This document shows, in pieces, positions 1 to 6,051 of a stretch of DNA of 6,692 bases. The notes beneath the pieces were generated by a model, which did not search any database, was not told where the DNA came from, and saw only the letters and a list, made by a program, of their open reading frames with translations. Origin of the DNA: Planctomycetaceae bacterium (lineage in GTDB: Bacteria > Planctomycetota > Planctomycetia > Pirellulales > Thermoguttaceae); assembly GCA_031259095.1 (NCBI GenBank), contig JAIRLW010000019.1, positions 1 to 6,692 on the forward strand. The letters run 5' to 3'. The position numbers and the translations under genes are program-made. The number at the start of each line of letters is the position of its first letter. The first letter of the stretch is position 1.

Positions 1-372
1 TTTTGTCCGTAAACTCAAATTTCCGATTATTTTTTTGACGCAATTTGTTGCAAATAAAGAGATTACGAAAAATAAAAATATTTTTCATAAAATTTGTACA
101 AAATGTAAAAATATCAAAACCGGAAATTATTTTGTGGTTAAACTATCATATTTCACGGCTGATTCCAGCAAATATCACGGTCAAGCCGTTAAATATGATG
201 GAAATAGATTTTGAATACATAATAACAAAGACGCATAATTTTTTACTTCAAAAATATTTTTAGTTAAAATCCTTAACAGTTTATTTTGAAATAAGGCATT
301 GTTTCGACAATACCTTTTTTCATTGTTTCGGTATTGGCTAATTATTGGCAAAAATTTTTAATAAAACGGCTA
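1..372. other. AT-rich non-coding leader, no supported gene
   Basis: This stretch is extremely AT-rich. Its only sizeable open frame (45-263, starting TTG) encodes a Lys/Ile/Phe/Asn-rich peptide with no recognisable motif and no ribosome site, as expected from chance in such sequence. There is an inverted repeat ACGGCT (155-160) / AGCCGT (184-189) with a 23-nt spacer, and the structured segment 297-336 described separately. It could hold the 3' end of an upstream transcript, but no gene end is identifiable. Confidence 0.6.
297..336 (+). repeat. Paired direct and inverted repeats able to form two exclusive hairpins
   Basis: The 10-mer CATTGTTTCG occurs at 297-306 and again at 321-330, 24 bp apart. 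ATTGT (298-302) pairs with ACAAT (307-311) around a TTCG loop. CAATACC (308-314) can instead pair with GGTATTG (330-336), so the two hairpins exclude each other. Six T residues follow the first hairpin (315-320), giving a weak terminator-like look. The segment lies upstream of the candidate metN promoter, so it more likely belongs to an upstream transcript, if it is functional at all. Confidence 0.35.
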
Positions 373-388
373 TTGACAGAATATTGAC
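332..388 (+). repeat. Phased TATTGRC heptamers
   Basis: TATTGGC occurs at 332-338 and 343-349. TATTGAC occurs at 371-377 and 382-388. Within each pair the start-to-start distance is 11 bp, about one helical turn, so the members of a pair would face the same side of the DNA. The 371 copy overlaps the candidate -35 box. This could be an activator or repressor array, but AT-rich chance recurrence is possible. Confidence 0.3.
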
Positions 389-400
389 GAGTGATAAAAT
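373..400 (+). promoter_or_regulatory. Candidate sigma70-type promoter for metNIQ
   Basis: TTGACA (373-378), a perfect -35 match, is followed after 16 nt by TAAAAT (395-400), a 5/6 match to the -10 box. A second -35-like word, TTGACG, lies at 384-389 but has no good -10 partner. The start would fall near 406-408, giving a leader of about 210 nt before the metN ATG at 618. It is the best promoter-like pair found upstream of the operon. Confidence 0.5.
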
Positions 401-401
401 A

Positions 402-464
402 AAACATAGTAAACATAGTTAAATAGTATGTTTTTTGATTTAACTGATGTGATACTCTATGTTT
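402..464 (+). promoter_or_regulatory. Nested AAACATAG repeats, candidate operator or leader RNA element
   Basis: AAACATAGT is tandemly repeated at 402-410 and 411-419. Its reverse complement appears as TATGTTT (427-433) and CTATGTTT (457-464). A second, interleaved inverted repeat is AGTTAAAT (417-424) / ATTTAACT (438-445). The tandem copies straddle the predicted transcription start, where a repressor would act. At the RNA level the stems 411-417/427-433 and 418-424/438-444 are interleaved, so they are either alternatives or a very compact pseudoknot. Their near-total A/U content makes DNA operator function the more conservative reading. It matches no regulator site or riboswitch consensus I know. 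Confidence 0.4.
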
Positions 465-617
465 ATAACCGAATAACCTTGACTTTACCGTTCAATTTCA
501 GAATTGGCACGGTATTTGCACTTGTCATTTCCTTTGTATTTACCTTCAATGGATGAAAGTAATTTGAAACACTGTTTTGTTGGAGCATCCGGCGGTATTC
601 TGCTTGTGGTGAACAAA

Positions 618-1361
618 ATGATTCAACTAACAAAAATCAAAAAAACATATCAAACATCAAACGGTCTTCTGTGTGCTGTTGATACTGTTTCCGTACAAGT
701 TTGTGCCGGCGAAATTTTTGGGTTTATCGGGTTTTCCGGCGCAGGAAAATCCACATTGCTTCGGTGTATCAACTTATTGGAAAAACCCGATAACGGTGAA
801 GTTTGGGTTGATGGTGAAAATTTTATGTTACTTTCAAAAAAAGAATTAATGAAACAAAGACGAAAAATAGGAATTGTGTTTCAACATTATAACCTGTTAC
901 AAAATGCAACTGTTTTTGAAAATGCGGCATTTCCGCTTGAAATTGCTAAAACCGCCAAAATTGAACGGCGCCGCCGCGTTTTACAATGCTTGGAAATTGT
1001 CGGTCTTTCCGAAAAAGCGGGAGATTATCCGTCAAAATTGAGCGGCGGACAAAAACAACGGGTTGCGATTGCGCGGGCTATTGTTACAAATCCCAAAATC
1101 CTACTTTGCGACGAACCCACTTCGGCGTTAGACCCTCAGACCACCCAAATTATTTTACAATATTTACAATTGATCAATAAAGAATTGGGAATTACGATTG
1201 TTCTTGTAACGCATGAAATGGGAGTTGTTCGTACTATTTGTGATCGTGTTTCTGTTATGGAAAAGGGTAAACTGATTGAGACATTGGATATGTCGGAAAC
1301 GGATTTATCTCCGCAATCGGAATTGGCAAAATTTTTGTTCATTAATGGAGGAGGAATTTAA
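618..1361 (+). CDS. metN: Methionine ABC importer ATP-binding protein MetN, short form without NIL domain
   Basis: This is the cytoplasmic ATPase that powers methionine-type uptake with MetI and MetQ. The 247-residue protein has every ABC motif: Walker A GFSGAGKS (38-45), Q-loop Gln89 in FQHYNLL, signature LSGGQ (141-145), Walker B ILLCDEP (161-167), D-loop SALD (169-172) and switch His199. The wording closely follows E. coli MetN. I chose ATG 618 because its product begins MIQLTKIKKTY as family members do, and a GGTG lies just upstream. The frame stays open back to a TTG at 504, but that extension looks unlike MetN and has no ribosome site. E. coli MetN has about 343 residues and ends in a NIL domain that binds methionine and inhibits transport. 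This protein stops just after the ATPase fold, with an ordinary TAA and no decayed NIL sequence behind it. The stop shares its last base with the metI start. Confidence 0.93.
   Translation: MIQLTKIKKTYQTSNGLLCAVDTVSVQVCAGEIFGFIGFSGAGKSTLLRCINLLEKPDNGEVWVDGENFMLLSKKELMKQRRKIGIVFQHYNLLQNATVFENAAFPLEIAKTAKIERRRRVLQCLEIVGLSEKAGDYPSKLSGGQKQRVAIARAIVTNPKILLCDEPTSALDPQTTQIILQYLQLINKELGITIVLVTHEMGVVRTICDRVSVMEKGKLIETLDMSETDLSPQSELAKFLFINGGGI
1347..1354 (+). promoter_or_regulatory. Strong ribosome binding site for metI inside the metN end
   Basis: GGAGGAGG sits within the last metN codons, 6 nt before the metI ATG at 1361. With the TAATG junction (stop 1359-1361, start 1361-1363) it supports translational coupling of ATPase and permease. 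It also explains the Gly-Gly-Gly-Ile tail of MetN as a by-product of the ribosome site. Confidence 0.8.
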
Positions 1362-2023
1362 TGGTCAAGATATGGGAACTCATGCCGCAAATCGTAACTG
1401 CTTTCGGTCAAACGTTTTACATGATGATATTTACGATTGGTATCTCCGCAATGTTGGGAATACCTTTTGGGACGTACCTTTATTTAATCCGTCCGGGTTC
1501 GATGATGCAAATGCCGCGAATTTATCTTGTTTTGGATATGATCGTCAATATTGTACGTTCATTTCCGTTTTTGGTGTTAATGGTTGCGATTATTCCGTTT
1601 ACACGATTGATTGTCGGAACATCGCTTGGAACAACGGCGGTTATTGTACCGCTTTCAATCAGCGCCATACCGGATATTGCGCGGCTTATTGAACAGGTGT
1701 TACTGGAAGTCAACCGCGGCGTTATTGAAATGGCGGAAGCGGCAGGAGCAAATACGTTTCAAATTATATGGAAGGTTCTGTATCGGGAAGCGCGGTCGGG
1801 AATGGTTAATTCAATAACGTTAATTACCATTACGTTCATTTCTTATTCGACAGTCGCCGGACTTGTCGGAGGCGGAGGAATCGGCGATTTTGCTATTCGG
1901 TACGGTTATTATAGGTATCAACCGGAAGTCATGATTTTTACGGTCGTGTTAATTATTTTGCTCGTGCAGGTAATTCAAACAACCGGAAGGATCATTTCAC
2001 AAAAACTTGACAAACGTCTTTAA
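1361..2023 (+). CDS. metI: Methionine ABC importer permease MetI (MetP)
   Basis: This is the inner-membrane subunit that forms the translocation path as a homodimer and couples to two MetN subunits. Its 220 residues match the family length (217 in E. coli). Five hydrophobic segments are visible at roughly 14-36, 56-78, 86-108, 149-170 and 189-207. The cytoplasmic coupling helix carries the EAA motif, EMAEAAGANTFQIIWKVL (123-140), which docks on the ATPase. The conserved stretch following it, ending in GLVGGGGIGDFAIRYGY (167-183), is typical of MetI. The start is fixed by the GGAGGAGG site and the overlap with metN. Nothing is broken or missing. Confidence 0.95.
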   Translation: MVKIWELMPQIVTAFGQTFYMMIFTIGISAMLGIPFGTYLYLIRPGSMMQMPRIYLVLDMIVNIVRSFPFLVLMVAIIPFTRLIVGTSLGTTAVIVPLSISAIPDIARLIEQVLLEVNRGVIEMAEAAGANTFQIIWKVLYREARSGMVNSITLITITFISYSTVAGLVGGGGIGDFAIRYGYYRYQPEVMIFTVVLIILLVQVIQTTGRIISQKLDKRL

Positions 2024-2039
2024 CTTGGAGGACTTGACA

Positions 2040-2873
2040 ATGAAAAAACATTTTTTGAATGTTGCTACAATTATTTTGATTGCTGTTACAATACTGGTAT
2101 TTGTTACCGGTTGCGGTCGGCAATCGCAAACGGCGAATGATGACAAGGTCATCAAATTCGCATCTCACAATTTCAAAGTTTATGCGGATACTACAAAAGT
2201 TCTTGCACAAGAAGTTGAAAAACTCGGTTACAAGTTAGATTATGTTCTGCTTGCCGATAATACTCAATGTAATCAAGCGGTGGTAAGCGGTGAATATTTC
2301 GCCAATTATCATCAACATATTCCATTTATGGAAGCGTTTAACCAATCGCATAATGCGAATCTTGCGCCTGCTTTTAAGGTATTTGTTGACCGAGCAGGAA
2401 TTTTTTCAAAAAAATATAAAAGTCTGAAAGACTTGCCGGACAAAGCCAAAATCACCATCGACAATAACGCGGGTAACAGTTTTCGCGGAATTGTCATGCT
2501 GGCAGATGCGGGTATTATTAAATTGAAAGATGGTGTTAATCCTGTTAATGTTACAACGAAAGATATTGCGGAAAATCCAAAACATATCCAATTTGTAGAA
2601 GTTGATTATACGATGCTTGCCAGAGCGTTAGAAGATGCCGATGCAGGATTTTTGTATGCGACAGTCGCCGTGGAATTTGGACTCGATATTAACAAAGATC
2701 CGTTAATTATTGAACGTGAAGAATTACAGGCTCCTGATATTATTACGGTTCGGCAGGAAAATGTCGGTTCCGAAAAAGCGAAAATTCTTGAAAAAGCGTA
2801 CAAAACCGACGCAATGAAACAAGCCTTCAAAGATGCTTTTGACGGAAAAGATGTTTTACTTCCGGCATGGTAA
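2040..2873 (+). CDS. metQ: MetQ/NlpA-family substrate-binding lipoprotein
   Basis: This is the membrane-anchored receptor that delivers ligand to MetNI. ATG 2040 has GGAGG at 2027-2031, and its product opens with a lipoprotein signal: MKKHF, a hydrophobic core, then lipobox VTGC with Cys25 as the lipidated residue. The frame also opens at TTG 2007, but that would put residues ahead of the signal. Family landmarks are SKKYKSLKDLPDKAKITI (123-140), IKLKDGVNPVNVT (160-172), the ENPKHIQFVEVD segment (178-189) and the terminal LLPAW. The mature protein has about 253 residues, normal for NlpA/MetQ. The pocket regions differ from E. coli MetQ as I recall it: the Asn of INTTYA is Tyr206, the FQHKPY motif reads HQHIPF (91-96), and the NDYVLPN region reads ADNTQCN (72-78). 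Asn142, Asn146 and Arg149 keep the NDPxNxGR pattern in part. Role and family are certain; methionine as the ligand is less so. Confidence 0.9.
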   Translation: MKKHFLNVATIILIAVTILVFVTGCGRQSQTANDDKVIKFASHNFKVYADTTKVLAQEVEKLGYKLDYVLLADNTQCNQAVVSGEYFANYHQHIPFMEAFNQSHNANLAPAFKVFVDRAGIFSKKYKSLKDLPDKAKITIDNNAGNSFRGIVMLADAGIIKLKDGVNPVNVTTKDIAENPKHIQFVEVDYTMLARALEDADAGFLYATVAVEFGLDINKDPLIIEREELQAPDIITVRQENVGSEKAKILEKAYKTDAMKQAFKDAFDGKDVLLPAW

Positions 2874-2897
2874 AAACTTTTTAAGCAACAAAAATTA

Positions 2898-2928
2898 GCG
2901 GGACAATGACGATAAATCATCGTCCCGC
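2898..2928 (+). terminator. GC-rich hairpin between metQ and cysK
   Basis: GCGGGAC (2898-2904) pairs with GTCCCGC (2922-2928), and ATGA (2906-2909) with TCAT (2917-2920), leaving one A-C mismatch and a 7-nt loop. An alternative stem, GACGAT (2908-2913) / ATCGTC (2919-2924), competes with it. The + strand downstream is A-rich, with no U-run, so this is not a classical intrinsic terminator in the gene direction. It may protect the 3' end of metNIQ mRNA or cause partial termination before cysK. Read leftward it is followed by TAATTTTTG, but no minus-strand gene is present to use it. Confidence 0.5.
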
Positions 2929-2957
2929 AATAAAAACGAAAGAATTAAGGTACAATA

Positions 2958-3905
2958 ATGGCGGCTGTCTATAAACAAAATCTGACGGAGTTGATTGGAA
3001 ATACTCCTCTGTTGGAATTGAAAAAAATTGGTAACAGTAAAAAGATTAAGGCAAAACTTGTTGCGAAATTGGAATATTTCAATCCCGTTGGAAGTGTGAA
3101 AGACCGTATTGCACTGGCGATGATTCAGGATGCGGAAAAGCAAGGGCTTTTGAAAGAAGGTTCGGTCATTATCGAACCAACCAGCGGTAACACCGGTGTT
3201 GGACTTGCGTTTGTTGCGGCGGCGAAAAATTATAAACTCATCATCACCATGCCGGAAACAATGAGTGTTGAACGCCGTAATTTGTTGAAGGCGTTGGGTG
3301 CGGAACTGGTGTTGACTTCGGGAAGCGAAGGAATGAAAGGAGCAATCCGTAAAGCGGAAGAAATCGCCGCACAAATTCCGAACAGTTATTGCCCGCAACA
3401 ATTTCGTAACCCTGCCAATCCGCAGATTCATCGTGAAACAACCGCGTTGGAAATCTGGAACGATACTGAAGGCGAAGTTGATATTTTTGTCGGCGGAGTC
3501 GGAACAGGAGGAACAATTACCGGCGTCGGCGAAGTTCTCAAAGCGAAAAAACAATCCGTAACAATTATTGCGGTTGAGCCGGACGATTCACCGGTTTTAT
3601 CCGGCGGTGCGGCGGGAGCGCATAAAATTCAGGGAATTGGTGCGGGGTTTGTTCCTGAAATTATGAACCTGTCGGTAATTGATGAAATTTTTCGTGTTAA
3701 AAATGAGGAAGCGTTTGAAACGTCGCGCGAGTTGGCAATTAAAGAAGGATTATTGGTCGGTATTTCTTCCGGTGCAGCGGCTTTTGCGGCATTACAAATT
3801 GCAAAACGCAACGAGAATAAAGACAAAACAATTATTGTTCTTCTTCCCGATACGGGAGAACGTTATTTATCCACGCCGCTTTTCGATAACCCGTTTAAGA
3901 AATAA
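2958..3905 (+). CDS. cysK: Cysteine synthase (O-acetylserine sulfhydrylase), CysK type
   Basis: This PLP-dependent cytoplasmic enzyme makes cysteine from O-acetylserine and sulfide. It has 315 residues, normal for the family. The PLP-binding Lys48 lies in NPVGSVKDR (42-50). The substrate loop is TSGNTG (75-80), the asparagine loop is [12 protein letters not shown] (147-158), the phosphate-binding glycine loop is GTGGT (182-186), the pyridine-contacting Ser271 is in GISSGAA, and the C-terminal [10 protein letters not shown] (297-306) is intact. The usual TTGPEIW motif reads TTALEIW (161-167), a tolerated variant. The lack of an N-terminal haem domain and C-terminal CBS domains argues against cystathionine beta-synthase. 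ATG 2958 has AAGG 7 nt upstream. The gene starts 84 nt after metQ in the same direction, so co-expression with the importer is plausible. It ends in tandem stops, TAATAA. Confidence 0.93.
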   Translation: MAAVYKQNLTELIGNTPLLELKKIGNSKKIKAKLVAKLEYFNPVGSVKDRIALAMIQDAEKQGLLKEGSVIIEPTSGNTGVGLAFVAAAKNYKLIITMPETMSVERRNLLKALGAELVLTSGSEGMKGAIRKAEEIAAQIPNSYCPQQFRNPANPQIHRETTALEIWNDTEGEVDIFVGGVGTGGTITGVGEVLKAKKQSVTIIAVEPDDSPVLSGGAAGAHKIQGIGAGFVPEIMNLSVIDEIFRVKNEEAFETSRELAIKEGLLVGISSGAAAFAALQIAKRNENKDKTIIVLLPDTGERYLSTPLFDNPFKK

Positions 3906-3912
3906 TAACTGC

Positions 3913-3940
3913 TACAAAAACAACCAAAAGTTTTTTTGTA
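3913..3940 (+). terminator. A/T-rich hairpin after cysK
   Basis: TACAAAAA (3913-3920) and AAC (3922-3924) pair with GTTTTTTTGTA (3930-3940), giving 11 base pairs with Cys-position 3921 bulged and a CAAAA loop. The seven-T run lies inside the stem rather than after it, so terminator strength is uncertain. Its position 5 nt after the tandem stops fits a 3'-end element. Confidence 0.35.
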
Positions 3941-3963
3941 ATATATCAGCGAAAATTTTTTAT

Positions 3964-3996
3964 GGTTGAAAATGACAAGGTAGTCAACCTTTTATT
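3964..3996 (+). terminator. Possible intrinsic terminator upstream of the ligase gene
   Basis: GGTTGA (3964-3969) pairs with TCAACC (3984-3989) and is followed at once by TTTTATT (3990-3996). The stem is only 6 bp and the loop 14 nt, so it is weak alone. Together with the hairpin at 3913-3940 it suggests the cysK transcript ends before the ligase gene. Confidence 0.4.
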
Positions 3997-4069
3997 GGTC
4001 TAACTTAACACAACCACCCTGTGAACACTAGGAATGAGTATAGACACTTACAATCAAACAGGCATAACT

Positions 4070-5407
4070 ATGATTTATGTAAACGATAAAAAAACTGTTT
4101 ATGATCCGCCAGTTTTAGAACAGACAAAACAATATTTTGCGGATCATCATATTGATTCGGTGGAAATCGGTTATTCCGATCTGATTGGAAATCTTATCGG
4201 AAAACGTCTTCCTGTACGATTTCTTTTGGAACATTTAACGGACGGTACAGGAACGTGTCGTGCGCCGATTACTTGGGATATTCAAAACGAATATTTTTCA
4301 CACTCGGAATTTGCGGGATTTGTCGGCGGTGCGAAGGACATGTTGCTGAAGCCGGACTATCTGACGTTGCGAGAAATTCCGTGGCGAAAAGGAACAGCAT
4401 TAGTGATTGCTGATCTTGATATTGATACTGGTGAACGGATTCAAGTTGCGCCGCGGCAAGTGTTGAAAAATGTTTTGGAACGTTTGGCAACATTGGGTTA
4501 CACGTCCAAAGTCGGATCGGAAATTGAATTTTATCTTTTGGATGCGGAAAAACATTCGCTTTTCGGTGGAAAAGAGTGTTATTCTATCGGAAAAATTGAT
4601 CGATACAGCCATATTTATGATCAATTATTAAGAGGACTTGAAGAATTCGAAATACCGGTTGAGGCAATTCATACGGAATATGGTCCCGGTCAAACAGAAA
4701 TTATTTTGGAATATAGCGATGCACTGACACAAGCAGACAACACAATTATTGCACGTAACGCAATTAAAGAAATCGCACGGAAAAACGGACTTTATGCATC
4801 ATTTATGGCGCGGATTTGGGATACAGAATCGGGAAGCGGTTATCATTTGCATCAAAGTTTATGGACGAAAAATAATCAAAATGCTTTTGTTGAAAAACAA
4901 TCAGTACTCGAAAATTATATGGCAGGACTTCTTGCGGCGCATAATGAGTTTATGCCGATGTTTTGTCCGACAGTCAATTCTTATAAACGGTTGACGGACA
5001 TGTCTTTCGCGCCGACAAAATTAGGAATTGGTTGCGATAATCGAACCGTAACAATGCGGCTTGTAGGTTCCGGCAAGGGAACGCGGGTGGAATTGAGAAC
5101 CGCCTCCGCCGATGCCAACGCTTATCTCTTAATTGCGGCATCAGTCGCTGCCGGACTTTATGGATTGGAACAAAATTTGCCTAAACCCAATATTGTTGAA
5201 GGTAATAATTATTTGAACAACGAACTTCCCAATATTCCGCGAACTCTAAAAGAAGCGGCAATTTTGTTCGATAAAAGTGAAAAAGCATTGGAATATTTTG
5301 GTAACGGATTTGTGGAAATTTTCAGTGAGTTAATTCATTTTGATATTGCCGTTCACGATACAACAGTTACCGATTGGGAACGTGAACGGTATTTGGAAAA
5401 TTCGTAA
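4070..5407 (+). CDS. Glutamine synthetase-family gamma-glutamyl ligase (not a classical GlnA)
   Basis: This ATP-dependent ligase joins glutamate to ammonia or an amine. From ATG 4070 it has 445 residues. ATG 4034 would add 12 residues but has GGA only 1 nt away, whereas 4070 has AGG at 4060-4062 with 7-nt spacing. The N-terminal beta-grasp domain spans about 25-110 and the catalytic barrel about 125-440. Visible active-site elements (numbered from 4070) are the metal ligands GSEIEF (149-154) and GPGQTEI (205-211), His259 and His261 in GSGYHLHQS, the glutamate-binding NSYKRL (303-308), NRTVTMRL (324-331), and the VELRT region (340-344). The DGSS motif that forms the ammonium site in true GlnA is missing: the equivalent segment reads WDIQNEYFSHSEFAG (69-83). 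No GlnA adenylylation-loop sequence is recognisable. It therefore resembles PuuA-like gamma-glutamylpolyamine or gamma-glutamylmethylamide synthetases, but I cannot name the amine. The C-terminus DTTVTDWERERYLE is typical of that branch. A separate promoter was not identified. Confidence 0.85.
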   Translation: MIYVNDKKTVYDPPVLEQTKQYFADHHIDSVEIGYSDLIGNLIGKRLPVRFLLEHLTDGTGTCRAPITWDIQNEYFSHSEFAGFVGGAKDMLLKPDYLTLREIPWRKGTALVIADLDIDTGERIQVAPRQVLKNVLERLATLGYTSKVGSEIEFYLLDAEKHSLFGGKECYSIGKIDRYSHIYDQLLRGLEEFEIPVEAIHTEYGPGQTEIILEYSDALTQADNTIIARNAIKEIARKNGLYASFMARIWDTESGSGYHLHQSLWTKNNQNAFVEKQSVLENYMAGLLAAHNEFMPMFCPTVNSYKRLTDMSFAPTKLGIGCDNRTVTMRLVGSGKGTRVELRTASADANAYLLIAASVAAGLYGLEQNLPKPNIVEGNNYLNNELPNIPRTLKEAAILFDKSEKALEYFGNGFVEIFSELIHFDIAVHDTTVTDWERERYLENS

Positions 5408-5536
5408 CTATTCAGCAGCAATAGCAATGTCCTACTGATTTCGTGCGAATGGTATCATAAAACAAACCTCAAATTTTTATTTAGACAAACCGCCGGATAA
5501 AATCAAAAAAATGCACATAAATTGAAAGGTACAAAT

Positions 5537-5992
5537 ATGGCAACATCAAGAGAAATTGTGAGCGAAGCGTTTGCTCTTAAAAAACCGGAACGAGTTCCGT
5601 TGGGAATTTGTCTTGGTGGAAGTTGGCCCTTTTTTGTCGAAGGAGTCTATTTACAAGAATTGTTATCGGATACTCCTTCCAAAGCCGCTGAAATTTTTTA
5701 TCGTGTGAACGAAAGAGTTCGTGCGGATTTTGTTACAGTCGGAACCGGAGCCACCGCATTTATCATTGAAGCGTTGGGAGGAAAAATTAAATTTACAAAA
5801 AATGGTGCGCCGGAAATTGATTCATTACTCATCAGCTCACTGGAAGACATTGATCGGCTTGATTTACAAACAGTATTTCGATCTGAAAAACTGAAATGGT
5901 TAAAAGCGGTTGCGGCGGAAACAGTGAAACTGAACGAAAGTAAACATAACAACAATCAGAGAAGTTTATTTGTTATACCGCAGTCACTTTAA
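5537..5992 (+). pseudogene. Truncated UroD/MtaA-type methyltransferase
   Basis: The 151-residue product begins like members of the uroporphyrinogen decarboxylase fold family, which includes UroD and the corrinoid methyltransferases MtaA, MtbA and CmuA. Signs are an N-terminal ALKKPERVPLGI (13-24), a helix followed by ERVRADFVTVGTGA (59-72), and an acidic SLEDIDRLD segment (101-109). Family members run about 330-380 residues, so more than half of the barrel is gone, including the C-terminal His-x-Cys zinc site that marks MtaA-type enzymes. Family-like sequence stops near SLFVI (143-147); the last residues PQSL and the stop appear to come from the adjoining IS end. ATG 5537 has GAAAGG at 5524-5529. 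The gap from the ligase gene is 129 nt with no clear terminator, so both may once have been co-transcribed. It could be a UroD-like methyltransferase of amine or methoxy compounds; heme synthesis is less likely given the sequence, but the specificity cannot be read. Confidence 0.72.
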
Positions 5993-6002
5993 AAAATAGA
6001 TA

Positions 6003-6031
6003 TTGACAAGATTTGACGGCTATTTTATACT
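6003..6031 (+). promoter_or_regulatory. Strong promoter of the IS630 transposase
   Basis: TTGACA (6003-6008) is separated by exactly 17 nt from TATACT (6026-6031), close to the sigma70 consensus. Transcription would start near 6038, about 14 nt before the ATG at 6052, with GAGGT around 6041-6045 serving as ribosome site. The promoter remains intact although the transposase is not. Confidence 0.65.
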
Positions 6032-6051
6032 GATGATCACGAGGTCAATTT

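Noticed and set aside
45..263. 72-codon open frame at the left edge
   Set aside because: It starts with TTG, has no ribosome site, and codes a Lys/Ile/Asn/Phe-rich peptide with no motif; expected by chance in very AT-rich sequence.
504..617. N-terminal extension of MetN from TTG 504
   Set aside because: MetN homology begins at ATG 618, which has a GGTG site; the 38 extra residues look like translated leader and have no ribosome site.
400..617. SAM-I riboswitch or T-box in the metN leader
   Set aside because: I could not find the conserved SAM-I core or the T-box sequence, and no terminator hairpin precedes the ATG.
1276..1692. 138-codon + strand frame across the metN/metI junction
   Set aside because: It overlaps two clear genes in another frame and has a low-complexity Cys/Asn-rich product without recognisable features.
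2895..3554. 219-codon open frame on the minus strand opposite cysK
   Set aside because: It lies antisense to the well-supported cysK gene, is rich in Phe/Arg/Ser/His with no domain, and is a shadow of codon bias.
5482..5503. Promoter-like TAGACA and TAAAAT upstream of the UroD-like gene
   Set aside because: The boxes are separated by only about 10 nt, too close for a sigma70 promoter.
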